Source of the DNA: Neoechinorhynchus agilis
Taxonomy: Eukaryota > Acanthocephala
Direction: 5' to 3'
DNA length: 64,000 nucleotides
Assembly: GCA_051530055.1 (NCBI GenBank)
Contig: CM121342.1
Span: forward strand, 15,996,001 to 16,060,000
A program made the position numbers and the translations under genes. This document shows positions 21,999 through 34,259 of the stretch, piece after piece. Below the pieces are notes generated by a model. The model saw only the letters and a program-made list of their open reading frames with translations. It did no database searches and was not told where the DNA came from. Positions within the stretch are counted from its first letter, which is position 1; the number at the start of each line of letters is the position of its first letter.

Positions 21999-23352
21999 TC
22001 AGGTCTTTGGCTCTTTCACGAAGGCGTACATGTACACTTCATTAAGGAGATTAAAGTATTTTACAAGCTCTTTTTTAGAATCCGTTCCATATATACATCC
22101 GATCATATCATAAAAGATTTCCAGATCACCGATTATTGAGTTCGGATCAATTGCAAAAAAGATTCCTAATAATATAATGGCCTTTTCGTGCTTTGTAAGT
22201 GGCTTTGTTCTCTGGCTCTCGTACATCACCATTTTTCGTTCAATATATTCACATCGATCCCATATGAGACGTATGAATTCCGCCTTGATGCCCTGATCCA
22301 CGCTTATTGACACTTTATTAAATACTGTTGTGAGAAATCTTCGATTGTTCGTAGCAATCAAGTATTTAGTTTGTTCGTTAAGTTCAAGCTCAAATATCAA
22401 ACCGCTGCAGCTTAGCGCTTGGTTTATCACTTCCATGTAATCGATGGAATCAGCCTTTGGTGGGGTAGCGCTCGTTTCTTGGGATATTTTACGGGAAGGC
22501 TTACCAAAAACGCAGTTGTCACGGGACATTCCTAAATACTTATATCGATTGAATAGATTAGAAATAAAGCCGCAAAACCGTAGTTATTGTGTAACCTTAC
22601 GATTTCTCTTTCCCCATAGACCACTATAATCGTCTCTAATTTATTTATTGATTTTCTATTTTTTTTATTTGTATTTATATTAGGCTTCATTCATTTTTTT
22701 TCGGCATTACGCAACTCGATAAAGATAAATCTTTTTTCGAGACATTCTGTCTATAAGATGCATAGTAAAGACGTTTTCCGCACTTATTCCGTTGCTTTTT
22801 TGAGTATTCGTTAAACCTTAACGCTTGCTTGAGCAATGAGTATATTAACGATGAAAACTTATAATTCGGTTTATTTTTCTGTGCCAAGAATAATGAAAGC
22901 CTAAGAACCTATTGGGAACGAGGAAGATAAAGTGAGATTTTCTGCTTAGACCGAAGAGATCGACATCTTTGGACTATGGGAATTGAGCTAATCGATTGTT
23001 AGTTAACGACTTTAGTTTTCATAATTGAGAGTTCTTCGGAAAACCGAACTTCGGCATGGGGAATGAATTCCAAATCCGCTACATCTCCGGACGTCTTACC
23101 TAATCTAAGGCACTTGTCGAATCGACATGGAGCGCATTCTTTTCGATTGTATCTATTGATCACGTGTCTGACAGCGCAAGGCTGACTTATTAATCGGGAC
23201 AATATTGTCTGCCGGGCCGTCCTGCGATAGAAGGCCTTGCAGGCCTCGCAGGTGTGTACTCCAAAATGCCTACCAGTGCTCCGATCACCGCAGACCTTGC
23301 ACAGAACACTCGTAGTACTAGGCTCGGACTCCATAGTTCTTGGTAAAGCCAA
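21999..23352 (-). CDS. Nuclear receptor with divergent C-terminal part, several exons
   Basis: The first exon (from 23352) carries a full nuclear receptor DNA-binding domain: CKVCGDRSTGRHFGVHTC.EAC for the first zinc module with P-box EACKAF, and QPC...KECAPCRFDKC for the second. Downstream minus-strand frames at 22,887-22,687 (RFNEYSKKQRNKCGKR) and 22,529-21,999 (residues up to VYMYAFVKEPKT) are the likely hinge and ligand-binding region. The last 176-residue exon is mostly helical and holds TKHEKAIILLGIFFAIDPN, which resembles the helix 7-8 region of divergent receptors, but I cannot prove a ligand-binding fold. The joins between the three pieces are not resolved (candidate donor near 23,005, acceptor near 22,945). 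It would be a nuclear, ligand-regulated or orphan transcription factor. Subfamily not assignable. Confidence 0.6.
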
Positions 23353-23359
23353 ATCCTCC

Positions 23360-24230
23360 TTCCGTTTAATGTATCTAATATATGTGTATGTATTTAGGAG
23401 TTGTCGCCTAAATGTTGACTACTTTGATGGCTGGTACGCTATCAATTGACTCGTTTATAAGACAAAGTATTTTCGACGGAAATGCGCCGTCTTCTAGATA
23501 TGCAGAACACAAAAAGGTGAACAAATGTTCCTATTGTGTCTATCTAGCTCATACAACTAAAGAAGACGAAAAAAACGAGACTTATCTTCCCATATAAGAC
23601 AAAGAGAGTAAGAAGGTTAGTCAGATTTTGTGGTAGTGATGGTGGCGGCGGGGTACACCTCATGTCCTACTATGTGGCTCGAACCCATTTCTTGATACAG
23701 AGTCGGCTTAGTGTTCAATTAATCAAATCTGACAAGAGAGGAAGGCACCATAAAATGATTGCATCTCGAGAAACAAGGATTTTTAGTGGTGGCGCCGGAT
23801 TGGAACGCAAGACGACATTTTTTGAAAATCCACTTATAACGAGCAAAGTGGGTGTATACTCTGGCACTGTAAGGAAACTATATTTGAATCATCTGGACTG
23901 ACTGAATATCCTGTTAATTTGCGACGATTTCTTTGAGACGCAGAAAGTCGATTCAGAAAACACAAAATATGTTCGCATTCATTACACTCAAAGAAGATTG
24001 ACGGGCACGATTATGTGATCAAACGTAGTTGTCTATTTAACGCTTTTTGTACAAAAATACATTTTGGCTAGATCATTTATCACTAAGCTTTGCTGAATGA
24101 TTAGTGATTTATTACATGATAAAAAATTAGAAGTCAAAGAATTAAGAAATGTCTTTTGCATTTATTCGAGTTCAAGTTTTACTTTCTAAAATGAACACTT
24201 AGCCCGTTGTAGTGATAAAGAAAAATCTTT
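23360..24230. other. Intergenic stretch upstream of the nuclear receptor, nothing recognised
   Basis: Contains a GC-richer patch at 23,630-23,660 (GGTGGCGGCGGGG) that could be part of the receptor promoter or 5' leader. The open frames here (for example 23,662-23,901) have no family support. Confidence 0.4.
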
Positions 24231-24235
24231 ATTTC

Positions 24236-24840
24236 CGAGCTTTTACCGTCTTATAGCTTCTTCAGGAATCTACAAAGGAACGTGGAGTTGTGAAGTGTGC
24301 TTTAAAGTGGAGACATCGAAAAGGAAAGTTCGTTCTGCTTTTTGAGCAGTTATGGGTTTTCTCGAGTTGTTGTCCAGAACTCTCTTCCTCACATTATCTG
24401 CGGAAACGCCATCCCCTTCCAAAAGTTCGGGATATAAATTGTGCCCACTGGATCCTTAAGTACAAACCTAACCCGCGTCGAGAGTTTTACTTCTTCGTCG
24501 CTATGGCACTCTGAATGGCGTTTTTCCCAACATGTGGCCCTCAAACGTTGACGCAGTTCAGTTTTGCCTATCTATAGATTATCTCGCAATTGTCATCGGC
24601 CAAACATCGTTCGCAGGTCATTTCGTAAACCACGTTGCTTCGGGTGCAATTTCACGTGTAAGCGATGTCCTAATCGTCCGAACAAATAATCGAATGGGTG
24701 AAGTTGCTCTTCCGAGATCCGAAAAGCCGAGTAAAAAATGTGGCCGGAATATCAATGCCATTTCCGATAAGTGTAGGAGTCCAACCGTAAAGCATTCTCT
24801 TCTCCTTACGGTCCATCTTAGTGATGGATAAAGTAGCCGA
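24236..24840 (-). mobile_element. Penelope-like element 3' part (GIY-YIG region), decayed
   Basis: Minus-strand residues in the order of a PLE C-terminus: NVVYEMTCERC near 24,630, a broken EIIY segment, GKNAIQSAIATKK near 24,510, and a 3' end near 24,250 with CCTGAAGAAGCT, a spacer, AGCTCGGAAATAAAG. VVYxxxC..C is the zinc-bearing start of the PLE GIY-YIG nuclease. The copy is heavily interrupted and its 5' part is missing. Confidence 0.55.
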
Positions 24841-24984
24841 AAATATCTAGCGTTTGAGACCTTTCACGATGATGTATACCAATGACATCCTCATAAGACA
24901 AAACAGACCTTAAAAGACTGGTCCAAGTATGGAGCACCTCAAAAACACGATTAGTTCGCCCCTTTCCTCATTGTGGAGCTGAAT

Positions 24985-25160
24985 ACTGGTCAATCATCAA
25001 GCATGATGAGCAACGCCTTCCCCCGCTGCACAGCCAGGCCTATGTTTGACAGAAGGAATGCTTCTGCCCTCTGGTAGTCAGTGATTCGCCCCAGTCTCGC
25101 CTACAATTGTTTGAGAAGGTTCTGCTCCGCGGTACCAAAGACCAGAGCGTCTAGACGCCA
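24985..25160 (-). mobile_element. C-terminal scrap of a LINE with restriction-like endonuclease
   Basis: Minus-strand residues ITDYQRAEAFLLSNIGLAVQ followed by RGKALLIML match the C-terminus of the element whose larger remnants lie at 34,564-35,465 and 26,480-26,990. Short and decayed. Confidence 0.45.
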
Positions 25161-25499
25161 AAGGAAACAAAATAATGATTCCGGCAAAAGTCCCTGTATA
25201 AGTACTTTTTGCGATCCTGAGCAGCGGTTGCCAAAATTTTTTATTACCTTAACAATATATTCACTGTTACATGACATTACTTGGACTATGAGGCCAAAAA
25301 TCGTGTTGTATGAAAGTTAAAGTTCAGGTTGATACGTGAAGTACACGATTAGCCCTTTTAACGAAGGGGTATATCTGTACTTTCATCAAATATCAATGTG
25401 TAGAAATCATCATTAAATTTTAGTATCTCCCTTCTTTTCCGGCTTATTTTTTAGGCATAAAGCCAAACCAATTGCATCAGAGAAGTGATATAACCACAG

Positions 25500-25640
25500 T
25501 CTCTAATGCACGGTTAACAATTTGTACATCCCTCCGGATTCTCAGATACCTCCAGGAGGCGGGACTCATCAGTGAGTTTCCTCCCTTCAGCGGTATTTCG
25601 TCCCCTTTGGTTGTGCGTCATTGGCGGTAACGGAATAAGC
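25500..25640 (-). mobile_element. SINE fragment with hammerhead-like modules (second copy)
   Basis: On the minus strand this matches the body of the SINE at 51,905-52,228: CGTTACCGCCAATGACGCAC, then GGGGACGAAATACC, CTCACTGATGAGTCCC, GGAGGTATCTGAGAATC and GTACAA. It lacks most of the tRNA-like head (only the end of the T-arm is left) and the 3' tail. Identity to the other copy is high across the core, with changes that keep the proposed pairs. Confidence 0.8.
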
Positions 25641-25839
25641 AGGACAAGAAGGGACAAACTAAAATTTAATGATGATGAAAACAAAACCGACTTGCCAGTA
25701 AAACTTAAAATAGAATACCGCGCTCGAGATAGGAGTGTGATTTTGTGATGAGGGCGAGATTGTCGGCATATAAAAAAGTTGAGCTCAGAGTTTTGCAAAG
25801 AATGCGGATATTGATTATTGAGTACATTACTGTTTTGGT

Positions 25840-26240
25840 CGTTTGAGAATATCCGTTTGGCTTGGAAGGCCCGTTCTTGTGGGAATTGGCGGTTATTGTT
25901 TGTAGGAGTGCTCGTAAGGTTCGTCTTTCCTCAGGTTCATTTCAAGTTATGATACCCGAAAGGATTGAGCAGCATGGAAAAAGGAGCGTAGATATAGGGA
26001 GGTGCGAGGTTAGGGGGTGAAAAGGGGGCGATATATGCAAAAAATTGTGGTGGAAGGGTTGATAGGCGTTTTGCTTGTTTTATGAAAATAGCATCAAGGC
26101 ATTCGGTGAGAGGAGGAAAGTAAGCTGTGCAAATTTTTAGATGCTCTATTATGAAACATTTCAAGACGACGGATCTGAGATTTGGATAGGTAATTTTAGA
26201 AGATAAGAAATTAGAAGTCACAGAATGAAGAAACGTATTT
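25840..26240 (-). mobile_element. LINE 3' fragment (copy C)
   Basis: Minus-strand residues CTAYFPPLTECLDAIFIKQA then KRLSTLPPQFFAYIAPFSPP, the same ORF2 C-terminal segment as copies A and D, slightly more diverged. The terminal tail is missing or unrecognisable, so the copy is truncated on both sides. Confidence 0.7.
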
Positions 26241-26479
26241 TGCATTCATTCGAGTTTTAAGCACCTCCAAAAGATCAAAGGTGGAGCTCAAAAAGCATTG
26301 AGCTCAGGACCAAGTTTCAAACGTTTAGAACGAATTGGCGTTTAGATCTTCCAATCGGGGGGATTTTCTTGCAGAGGATTTCTAAAGGTTTGCTCAGCAA
26401 TAGTATGAGACGTCGACTGATTCTTACGTTAGTCTAGTAATCCGAGTTCGTTTCTATTCTGACTTCATCTTCTCGTCTG

Positions 26480-26990
26480 TCTGCAATCATGGGAAAGGTA
26501 CACTCGCGATACGCTGAAGTGAACGCAATTCATAGTCGTGCCCTGAATTCTGTGAATGTGTCCAACATCCTAAAGCCAAATAATTCTTTGAAGAATTAAT
26601 GGCCATAGACCGGACGACGTCACAGTATTCCCGTGCCGAGCAATTAGCAGCCATCAACATAAAATTCGACGTTGTTGAACCTCTGGGTGCAGGAACCGCC
26701 GGTGCGGATCGCAAAAATACGCAATACCAGGACCTGGGTTGAAATCACTATTTCGTTCCCTTTGGCGTCGAAGTACTCGGGTAGTATGGTACTACGGCGC
26801 AGAACCTGGTCAATCAATTGCCGAAAAGACTGAGACTAATCACTGAGGATCCGAGGGCAGTAGCATTCATTCTACAAAACATAAGTCTGGCTGTGCAACG
26901 GGAGGGAACGCTGCATCCGTCCTTTCGACCGTTACACCAGGACGCCAGCTTAGTGATCCAGAACAATGCCGTAGTCCAGTTAAAAAATCG
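26480..26990 (+). mobile_element. LINE fragment, restriction-like endonuclease domain, decayed
   Basis: Plus-strand residues, with interruptions, give HSRALNSVNVSNILKPN, FVPFGVEVLG, GTTAQNLVNQLPKRLRLITE and DPRAVAFILQNISLAVQREG. They align in order with the better preserved copy at 34,564-35,465. Same family, older copy. Confidence 0.6.
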
Positions 26991-27135
26991 ATAATCGAAA
27001 AAATTCAAGGGAACAAAGCAACATAATTCGGTCAGACTTCATGAAATCATTTATACAAGCGCTTTAATTGCGAAAGACAATATTTTTATTTTAAAGATTC
27101 TCATTTTTTCTTTTGTTATAACTCGAAAGCACGAA

Positions 27136-28351
27136 ATGGTTAAGATTGAAGCTGCTCAATTAGCTCTTTTGAAGTCGTTTGTTGAGCTGTGTAAGGAGCA
27201 CAGTGAAGTTTTGCATCAACCGGAGTTGAGCTTTTTCGCAGATTGGATCAAATCGTTTGGCGGTGTTATTCCGCAACAAGCTCCCAGGTCCGAATCAAAA
27301 TCGGAATCTTCCCCTCCCGAGATGGAGGAAATTGAGGAAGTGGAGGAATCTTCGCCCTTGGAGTTAGAGGATATCGGAGGAGTAATTAAACCTGACACCA
27401 TCGATGATTCCTTGCCGATGGGTGATTTGGAAAAAGAAGTATCCGAAGAGATTGAAGACCAATCTGCCGAATTAAGATCAAAGGCTCAATCGGCGGGTAC
27501 ACCGGAGGAATCCGTTAAGCTGCTCTCGGAGGCTATCGTTCTTAACCCTCATTCGGCTGTTCTTTTCGCGAAACGAGCTCAATTTTTGGTTCAATTAAAG
27601 CGACCTTTGGCTGCTATACGTGATTGTTCTCGCGCTCTTGAGTTGAACGAGAATTCGGCTGCTGCTTTAAAGTGGCGTGGCCGATCGCATCGTCTTCTTG
27701 GTCAATGGGCTGAAGCCTATGCGGATTTCTGCAAGGCTCAGCGAATTGATTTCGATGACCAAGTAGCTGAGTGGGCGAATGAGGTAAAACATAAAGAGTT
27801 GGTCTACGGGTGAAGAATTTTTGCATTGCCTTTTCTTAATGAATTAGTTTGTGGCAGATCTTTATTCGTGTAAGATTTACTTTAAATCTAAATTTTTTCA
27901 TTGAAATCTCTTTTTCACCTTGGACCAACCGCGTAACGCTCTGAAGCTGGCTGAATACGCCCGAAATGAAGAAAGGAAGGCCGAGGAAAGACGTGAAAAG
28001 GAAAGAATTGAACGGGTCAAACAAGCACAGGAGGCTCAAAGAAAAGCTCGTGAAGCAGCAGAGAAGGAAGCGAATGTGAATGACTTTGCGGACATATTCC
28101 AAGATCCCGAAGTGATGGCTGCAATGATCGATATTTCGAAGGATCCGTCAAAGATTAAATCATATGCAAAAAATCCGAAAATTATGAAACTTATCAGTGA
28201 GATGAATTCCAAGTACGGAACGGCTTTTCAGGGATTTTCTGGTGCAGCCCCTGGGAATGATGACAAACCGGATTCTTGGAATGACGGTGAGGACACGCCA
28301 CCTTCTACACCTTCATCGAAGCCGCCGCAGTCGGCCGATGATTTGGACTGA
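27136..28351 (+). CDS. ST13: Hsc70-interacting protein (HIP / ST13)
   Basis: The first exon (27136 to about 27,783 or 27,810) encodes the N-terminal dimerisation domain (MVKIEAAQLALLKSFVELCK), an acidic linker and three TPR repeats (EAIVLNPHSAVLFAKRAQFL, AAIRDCSRALELNENSAAAL, AEAYADFCKAQRIDFDD). The second exon (about 27,914-28,351) has the highly charged helix (EERKAEERREKERIERVKQA) and the C-terminal DP/STI1 domain (DIFQDPEVMAAMIDISKDP, NPKIMKLISEMNSKYG). HIP binds the Hsp70 ATPase domain and slows ADP release, in the cytosol. The usual glycine-rich GGMP repeats between helix and STI1 domain are missing, which is common outside vertebrates. The intron's 3' end is odd: no AG lies just before the residues QPRNALKLAEY that match the family, unless the exon starts only at CTGGCTGAA (27,951). 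Confidence 0.88.
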
Positions 28352-29817
28352 TGAAGTTAACAAAAACTAAGAGCTTTATTGAATTCTTTTTGACCGAAAT
28401 GCTTGTGGTGGATTACGTGGGGTTTTTCATCAGGTTCATCACAAATCTGGACTTAATATTTCAAGACAAAAAATATTGTGAAAACCAATTCCAGATCGGA
28501 TTTTAATTTGATTTTGTATCCTTTCCATTGTACCAAATGCAATCCGGATCTCAAAAATCAATCGATCGTTAAAACGGTTTTTTTGTTGATGAGGAAGTGT
28601 TAAAATTGTGCATTTATATTTTATTTATTTATAGGTCCCCATCGTTTTTTCATAAACACTCTCTTAAAAATCCTACTCGAAAAGAGATTTAAAGGAACGC
28701 TGAAAGCATTTAATTTGGTAGGAGAAAATTAAAGAAAAGTGCTGCTTTGGAGGAAACCTTGTAGTTGATTAAAAACATTCCAAATTTTAACTGGAAATTT
28801 ATAGCCTGATTTAAATTTAAATGGCTGCCTCCATGCAAAATTGAATTTTATTCAATGTTTTTTGTGACCGCATGATCCGTATTTTTGATCTATTTCGTCC
28901 AATAATTAATAGGATCCATTAAGTTTATTTTGCAGAGATTAAACTGATGAATAATTACTTCGCTAAGATGGATTGTGACATCTTGATGTTATTATGGCAC
29001 CACTCAATTGTCTTTTTTTTAGAATTTTATACCTATCGAACGTATCGCCATTGTACTCACAAGACGAATTACGTATTTTCAAGTCCAACAGTTAAGAAAC
29101 TGCTTACGTTTTGTACTCGTTTAGTCGTTTATTTTTCAAAAACATGACAGTGAAACCAAAAACGTCTTCAGTGCCTACCATCGTCACGTCGTAGATCTGC
29201 GCGCGTTCAATCCAAACGTCGAAATGTCCAAAATATGGCACATATTGCTCGTTTTAGACTCGAAAACGACCCTGCTTATTCGTTACCTTTCCCGAAAACT
29301 GTTAATTTGTTCAATCCACATGAAAGTTTGTGGCATTCGATAGCTTATTGTCTTAGTTTGCCTAATTTCGACTTCGACGAACGCTTACTGTTGTGACCGT
29401 TCAATAACCTTTCTTAAAAGTAGACCCAGCGATTGATCGTAAAATACTCACTCTTTCTTGTTTTTACGCGGAAACCCCGGCTTTTATTCGTGACATTTGA
29501 ATTTAAACAATGTAAAATCGCAAAGTTGATCCAAGTGTGAAAAACGCTTTGTTTTCTCACTTTTCGTCATTTTCGTCCCCTTGTAGGCGTGCCGACGTTG
29601 TTCTTTTCCAACTTTTTGCTTGAGACATTCCTTGCCATCATAAGCCAGTTTCGCCGTCTCACTCGTCTAAGCGGCAACTTTTGGATTGTAACATTGTGAA
29701 AAAAATTGCGTATGATTCACTCTAAAGTCACGTACAATCATTGCTGCTGATTTTCTCATCGGAGAACCCTATTTTCTCCGGTGCTATCCGTGGCTTATAG
29801 ATACACTTTAAAGAGAC
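28352..29817. other. Intergenic stretch, one doubtful coding patch
   Basis: 3' of HIP and upstream of TOM1. Around 29,190-29,395 a plus-strand frame (NMAHIARFRLENDPAYSLPF, ending at a TGA near 29,395) has coding-like composition but no start in a good context and no family match. The rest is AT-rich without features. The TOM1 promoter must lie near 29,500-29,800. Confidence 0.35.
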
Positions 29818-31036
29818 ATGAACGCTGTCCATAATGTTCTCGATGCAATATATTCTGACCCATTGGAGACTGAGATTGGCCAAGCAATACGTGAGTACAT
29901 ATTATCCTTTTGGTTATTGTGTCTTGGAACACTCAAATGTTCAGTTAATGCAACGGATTCTTCGATAACCGAGGAAGATTGGACACAAATCATGCACGTT
30001 TGTGAGCTAGTGAATTCGTTACAGGATGGGTGAGTTGCGCGATTTCATTTTTATTTCACTTTCGGATCTTACAGTCCATCTCTCGCAATCCGAACGATCA
30101 CACGACGTTTAAGTCCCGAATCAAGACCTTCAAACACCCATCAACTTCTTCTTACGATGTCCGTCTTAGAAGCACTAGTGAAGAATTGCGGACGACGATT
30201 TCACCGCCAACTTACTTGGCGTCCCTTCATTCGATCGGTTCGATCTGCATTTGAGCCCGAAACGACCGCAGTGCCTGTGATCGTTCAAGATGGTCTCAAA
30301 TCAATGCTCCAATCATGGGCGATTGTGTTCCAAAATGAGCCAGATCTCCGTCCCTTGTGTGACCTCTATACAGACCTTAAACAACGAATCGAGTTTCCTC
30401 CCGAAGATCTGGTTTCGTCACCAATCTCAACAAATCCCACTCAGGATTGCGGAGCGAGTACCAAGGATACACCGGAAACATTTGGATCAACCACCCTAAA
30501 TGTGATTTCGTCACTTCGACAGCGAGCTTCAAATGCTTTTTCGTCCATGGCATCATCTTCAGACACTAATTCTCAAATGAACCAAGTAACTACACGCCTA
30601 CGGTTTAACAAAATTCGTTCGGAATTGAGCATTGTCGGTTGTCCATAATCTCGGTATCGGAGCAAGAGAGTGCTACCGAGTTTATGGACATGTAGATGAA
30701 CATGTTAGGATTTTGAACGAAATGGTTAGCATTGTGACAGACGCGGAATACATTTCAGACGAAGATAAACTCATTATGTATAAGCTCTGGGTAACTATTA
30801 AACAAATGCACCACAGAATAGTCGTGTTGGTTGGTTATATAGACGATCCTGATATGGTCGCTCTTCTATTGGCTCATCTGGATAATATAAATGCAACAAT
30901 TTTCTCATATAGTGCACTGGACTCAAGAGTGAAGTACAAAGAAGATGAAAGCTTGACTACTTCGAAGGAGGAATCCACAAAAACAAAAGAGGAGGCTACT
31001 GAGAAAGAGGAAGACGATTTGATGCTTACAGAATAA
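29818..31036 (+). CDS. TOM1: TOM1-like VHS/GAT adaptor
   Basis: Four exons: 29818-29890, 29945-30029, 30075-30637 and 30696-31036, with introns of 54, 45 and 58 bases, all GT..AG. The VHS domain (residues 1-150) reads IGQAILNATDSSITEEDWTQ across the first splice, LVNSLQDGPSLAIRTITRRL across the second, then SVLEALVKNCGRRFHRQL and LKSMLQSWAIVFQNEPDLR, clearly the TOM1 family. The GAT domain starts KIRSELSIVDEHVRILNEMV, again across a splice, and contains ITIKQMHHRIVVLV-like helices that bind ubiquitin, clathrin partners and endofin/Tollip in other animals. TOM1 sorts ubiquitinated cargo at endosomes. The protein ends shortly after the GAT domain with an acidic KEESTKTKEEATEKEEDD tail, so the C-terminal clathrin-binding region of vertebrate TOM1 is missing or very short. 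Confidence 0.9.
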
Positions 31037-31039
31037 TCT

Positions 31040-31945
31040 ACATGGAAGTTTAAAATTAGTATTAATTCAGATATTTGTCCTAATTTAAATATTTTGTCTT
31101 TGCCTTTATCCGAGAAATTCGCGCAAAAGATACCGGGAAATGTTAATTATTTAATATACAGAAGACGACAGCGAAGAGCGCTCCATTGATCAGTTGGTGG
31201 CATGCAAACTGTTTTGGTTACGTGTATTCTTTAAATTGATCAAAATCTGTGTTAAAAATTAGAATAGCTTTGAGTAGTTCTATTTTATTATCACGTCGAA
31301 GAAATCATTGTAATGAGTTACAAAGTAGAGGTAGAGCAGTTTCATTCTCCAAATGATAGCGAAGCTTCATTTTAACGACCATTCTATTTCTGAACTGTGA
31401 AACCTTTAATCAGATCATGAATATTCTTCAAACTTTAAGCCATAACAGTCTGCATCGGAATACCCTGACTGGAATCATTTCAGTTCTATTTAATGCTCTT
31501 GATTGCGTCTCAGAAGCATTTGCCAGAAAAAGGATTCTATACTTTTGACCTTTCAGTCATGACCTTTTTATACTCACAATTAACAATTTCGTGAAAGTGA
31601 AAACATTGAGGTCAAACGCGTTCTCTAAGTCATGCAACATTTAGAAGATTGTTGAACTCTATATCGAGCGAATGAGTCCTGAGAACGATGATAAATCTGA
31701 CCATTAACATTTTGTTGGCATTTGTTAAAAACAAACTCAGATTCCGGGAATGACAATTCTTTACATGCCGAGCAAAGACATGGTAATTCTTCCAATCGAT
31801 ATGCTCCATTTTCGCTAAATGCATGTTCTAACATAAAACCTTGGAACTGAGATCGCCAAAGCAAAGGTTCTAAAATGATTGAAATGTTTCCGTAACGTGC
31901 TACTTTCGAACCTCCATTAACTCACATATTTAAAAACTTATAAGC
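31040..31945. other. Intergenic stretch, nothing supported
   Basis: A minus-strand frame at 31,625-31,864 (79 residues, CLCSACKELSFPE) has several cysteines but no family match and could be chance. Confidence 0.35.
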
Positions 31946-31949
31946 AACC

Positions 31950-32033
31950 TTGATAAAGGTACAGGATTGTGCCGAAATATCGGATTTTAAAATAAAATCA
32001 TTTTAATTTCTTCGCGCCAGAAAACAACCAACA
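31950..32033 (+). mobile_element. Isolated Penelope-like element 3' end
   Basis: ACCTTGATAAAGGTACAGGA, then TTGTGCCGAAATATCGG and an AT-rich tail TTTTAAAATAAAATCATTTT match the last 65 bases of the element at 16,150-18,010. The hairpin stem is kept although one base pair has changed from C-G to U-G. Confidence 0.85.
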
Positions 32034-32401
32034 ACCGAATTCAGAAAATTTACTTTGACGGTGTCGGTTCCAAAGTTTTACATTAGAACTTTCCCATTTG
32101 CTAGCTTTACGGAGTTCATTAAAGTGGAACATCAAAAACTACATCTCGATTTCGTATGCCTTAAAAAACTGTTTTCTCGTTTTGCGATTAAAAGATTTCG
32201 TAATCGCAAAACTAAGAATCATAACAAGCAATCCTACCAAATTTTGCTAGACTTTAGTGTCTCGCGTTAATCATCGTTAACGCATTTTAGAAAGAAAGTC
32301 AACCTTAAATACGTGGGTAAGCGTGAACACCGTTAATGAATCACGATTTTGGCTCTTAAATTGAACATACAATAACACCTTCTAGAGATTTAGCAATTAA
32401 A

Positions 32402-34259
32402 ATGGAATCTAGCAACATTGAGTTCATCCTAGAACAAATGTCGACCATTAACTTGATTCTCACAAAGACGAGTGTTTGGCAGACGCTCATGTTTTTCCTC
32501 AACACCTCATTTCTCGCGATAGGATCCGCCAATGTTCTTGTCGATTATTTTGTTACGAGTAACAACTACACTTGCAGAGTTCCTCAATACATTTCGCTCT
32601 TAGATGCTATCCCAGTTAGAGAAGATGGACAATTTGAAAAGTGTTTGATGTATGCTAACTTCACTTCTTTGTCTAATGAAACCGTCCCTTGCACAAACGG
32701 GCATTCTCATGCTCTACCTGTGGAAGAGTCGATCGTTGCTACATTTAGACTTTATTGCGACCGAGAATACCTGAAGAATATTCCACAATCGGCATTCTTT
32801 GGCGGTGCCACTGTTGGAGCGCTGTTGGTAGCGATAGTTGGCGACAAATACGGGAAAAAACCACTTGCGTTGTCCGGTTGTTGGATGAGCATTGTTTTTG
32901 GAGTTGGATGTGCTCTTTCCAACAGCATTTCGATTGAAGTGAATCCGTTTTGGGTGCTTTAGGTGCTCATATCATTAGGATGCCCATAATAGCCGGCGAG
33001 GAAATCATGTTTGTTGAACGAGCATGACTACAGATTACATATTGAGAATTTTACGATTAGAAACAAATAGTAAAATCATCGATTCACTACCCGAAATAAA
33101 AGCACATTTTAATGATACCCCAATGTCTGAGATCGTGAAAGAGAACTTCAATAGTTCGAAAAATTCATTGTAAATGCGAATTCACTTCATTTACGTGCTC
33201 GTCTTCTTCCGATTTATGTCCGGTATGTCCTACCAAATTTATGGACTCACAAGTTACATCCTGATGATAGAACTTTTTCCTGCAAAGTATCGAGGCGTTC
33301 CTTGTGTTTTGGACAACCTGATTTGGATCACAGGAATGCTCCTGCTCTGCCTATCAGCTTATTTTGTCAGAAAATGGCGTTACCTTTTTCTTACAGTTTG
33401 TATGCCGTCCATACTTACCATTTCTTATTATTGGCTGATGGACGAAAGCGTCTTCTGGCTTGCTACTAAAAATAGACACGAAGATGTGAACATAATTCTG
33501 GCCAAAGCATACAGACTGAATTCCACGGCTAAGGAAAATCAAATATTATATAATGTCGAATTGCAAGAATCGAACGAGAAAAAATGGTATGAAGGATTAC
33601 TTAAAAATCTTAAAGCAATTTTCGCTTCAGTGACCTTCCTTTATGCGCTCGCGTGCGGATGTGGATTAATCTCACTCGCTTCAACCTTCTATCTAGGATC
33701 GACTTTCGCATCGTCAAGTTTTTCAACAAACATCTACCTGGACTTTTTCATCAGTACCTTAGTTGAAGTACCAATAATTTTCGTGGGATCTCTCGCAATG
33801 AGATACTTGAGACGAAAGACGGCTATCATATCTAGTCTGTACCTCGTAGCCCTCGTTGCAATGCCATTTGCTCTAATTCCTACAAAGCGCAATAATGTTC
33901 TGCGGGTTCTGAACCATGTTTATAAAGCGGTCGCTACGTTGTACAGCAATTTCGCTTATTCCTACGTTAGTGAGATTTATCCTACGAAGTACAGACAGTT
34001 TGGAATGGGCATAACGGTGATCGTCTCCCAATTGCATTCGACAATTAGTCCCTTTATTAGAGACTGGGTAAAGTCCGATCGATTGGTCACCATGGTGGTT
34101 TTTGGATCATTGGCGGTATTGGCAACTTTGGCTATAGTATTCTTGCCCGAAACTAAAAATAGGACAATGATTGATATAAAAGACATGATGGGACCATGCA
34201 AGTGCGCCAAGTCGACTTTTCAAAAGAAAATGGATGATCCATCACTTGCTATAGATTAA
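32402..34259 (+). CDS. SLC22-type organic cation/anion transporter
   Basis: Two coding blocks, 32402-32953 and about 33195-34259, give about 540 residues. Block one has a first membrane helix, a large extracellular loop with cysteines (YTCRVPQY, EKCLMYANFT, VPCTNGHSH, LYCDREYLK) and the MFS signature after helix 2 (GDKYGKKPL). Block two continues FFRFMSGMSYQIYG, AKYRGVPCVL, an intracellular loop with WLATKNRHEDVNIILAKAYR, helices 7-12 and an ETKNR motif near the end. This is the SLC22 layout of plasma-membrane transporters for organic ions. The join between blocks is unusual: the frame fits if the first exon ends at TTTTGG and the next begins GTGCTCGTC, but the bases before that are TTTAC, not AG. 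Substrate is not predictable. Confidence 0.85.
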
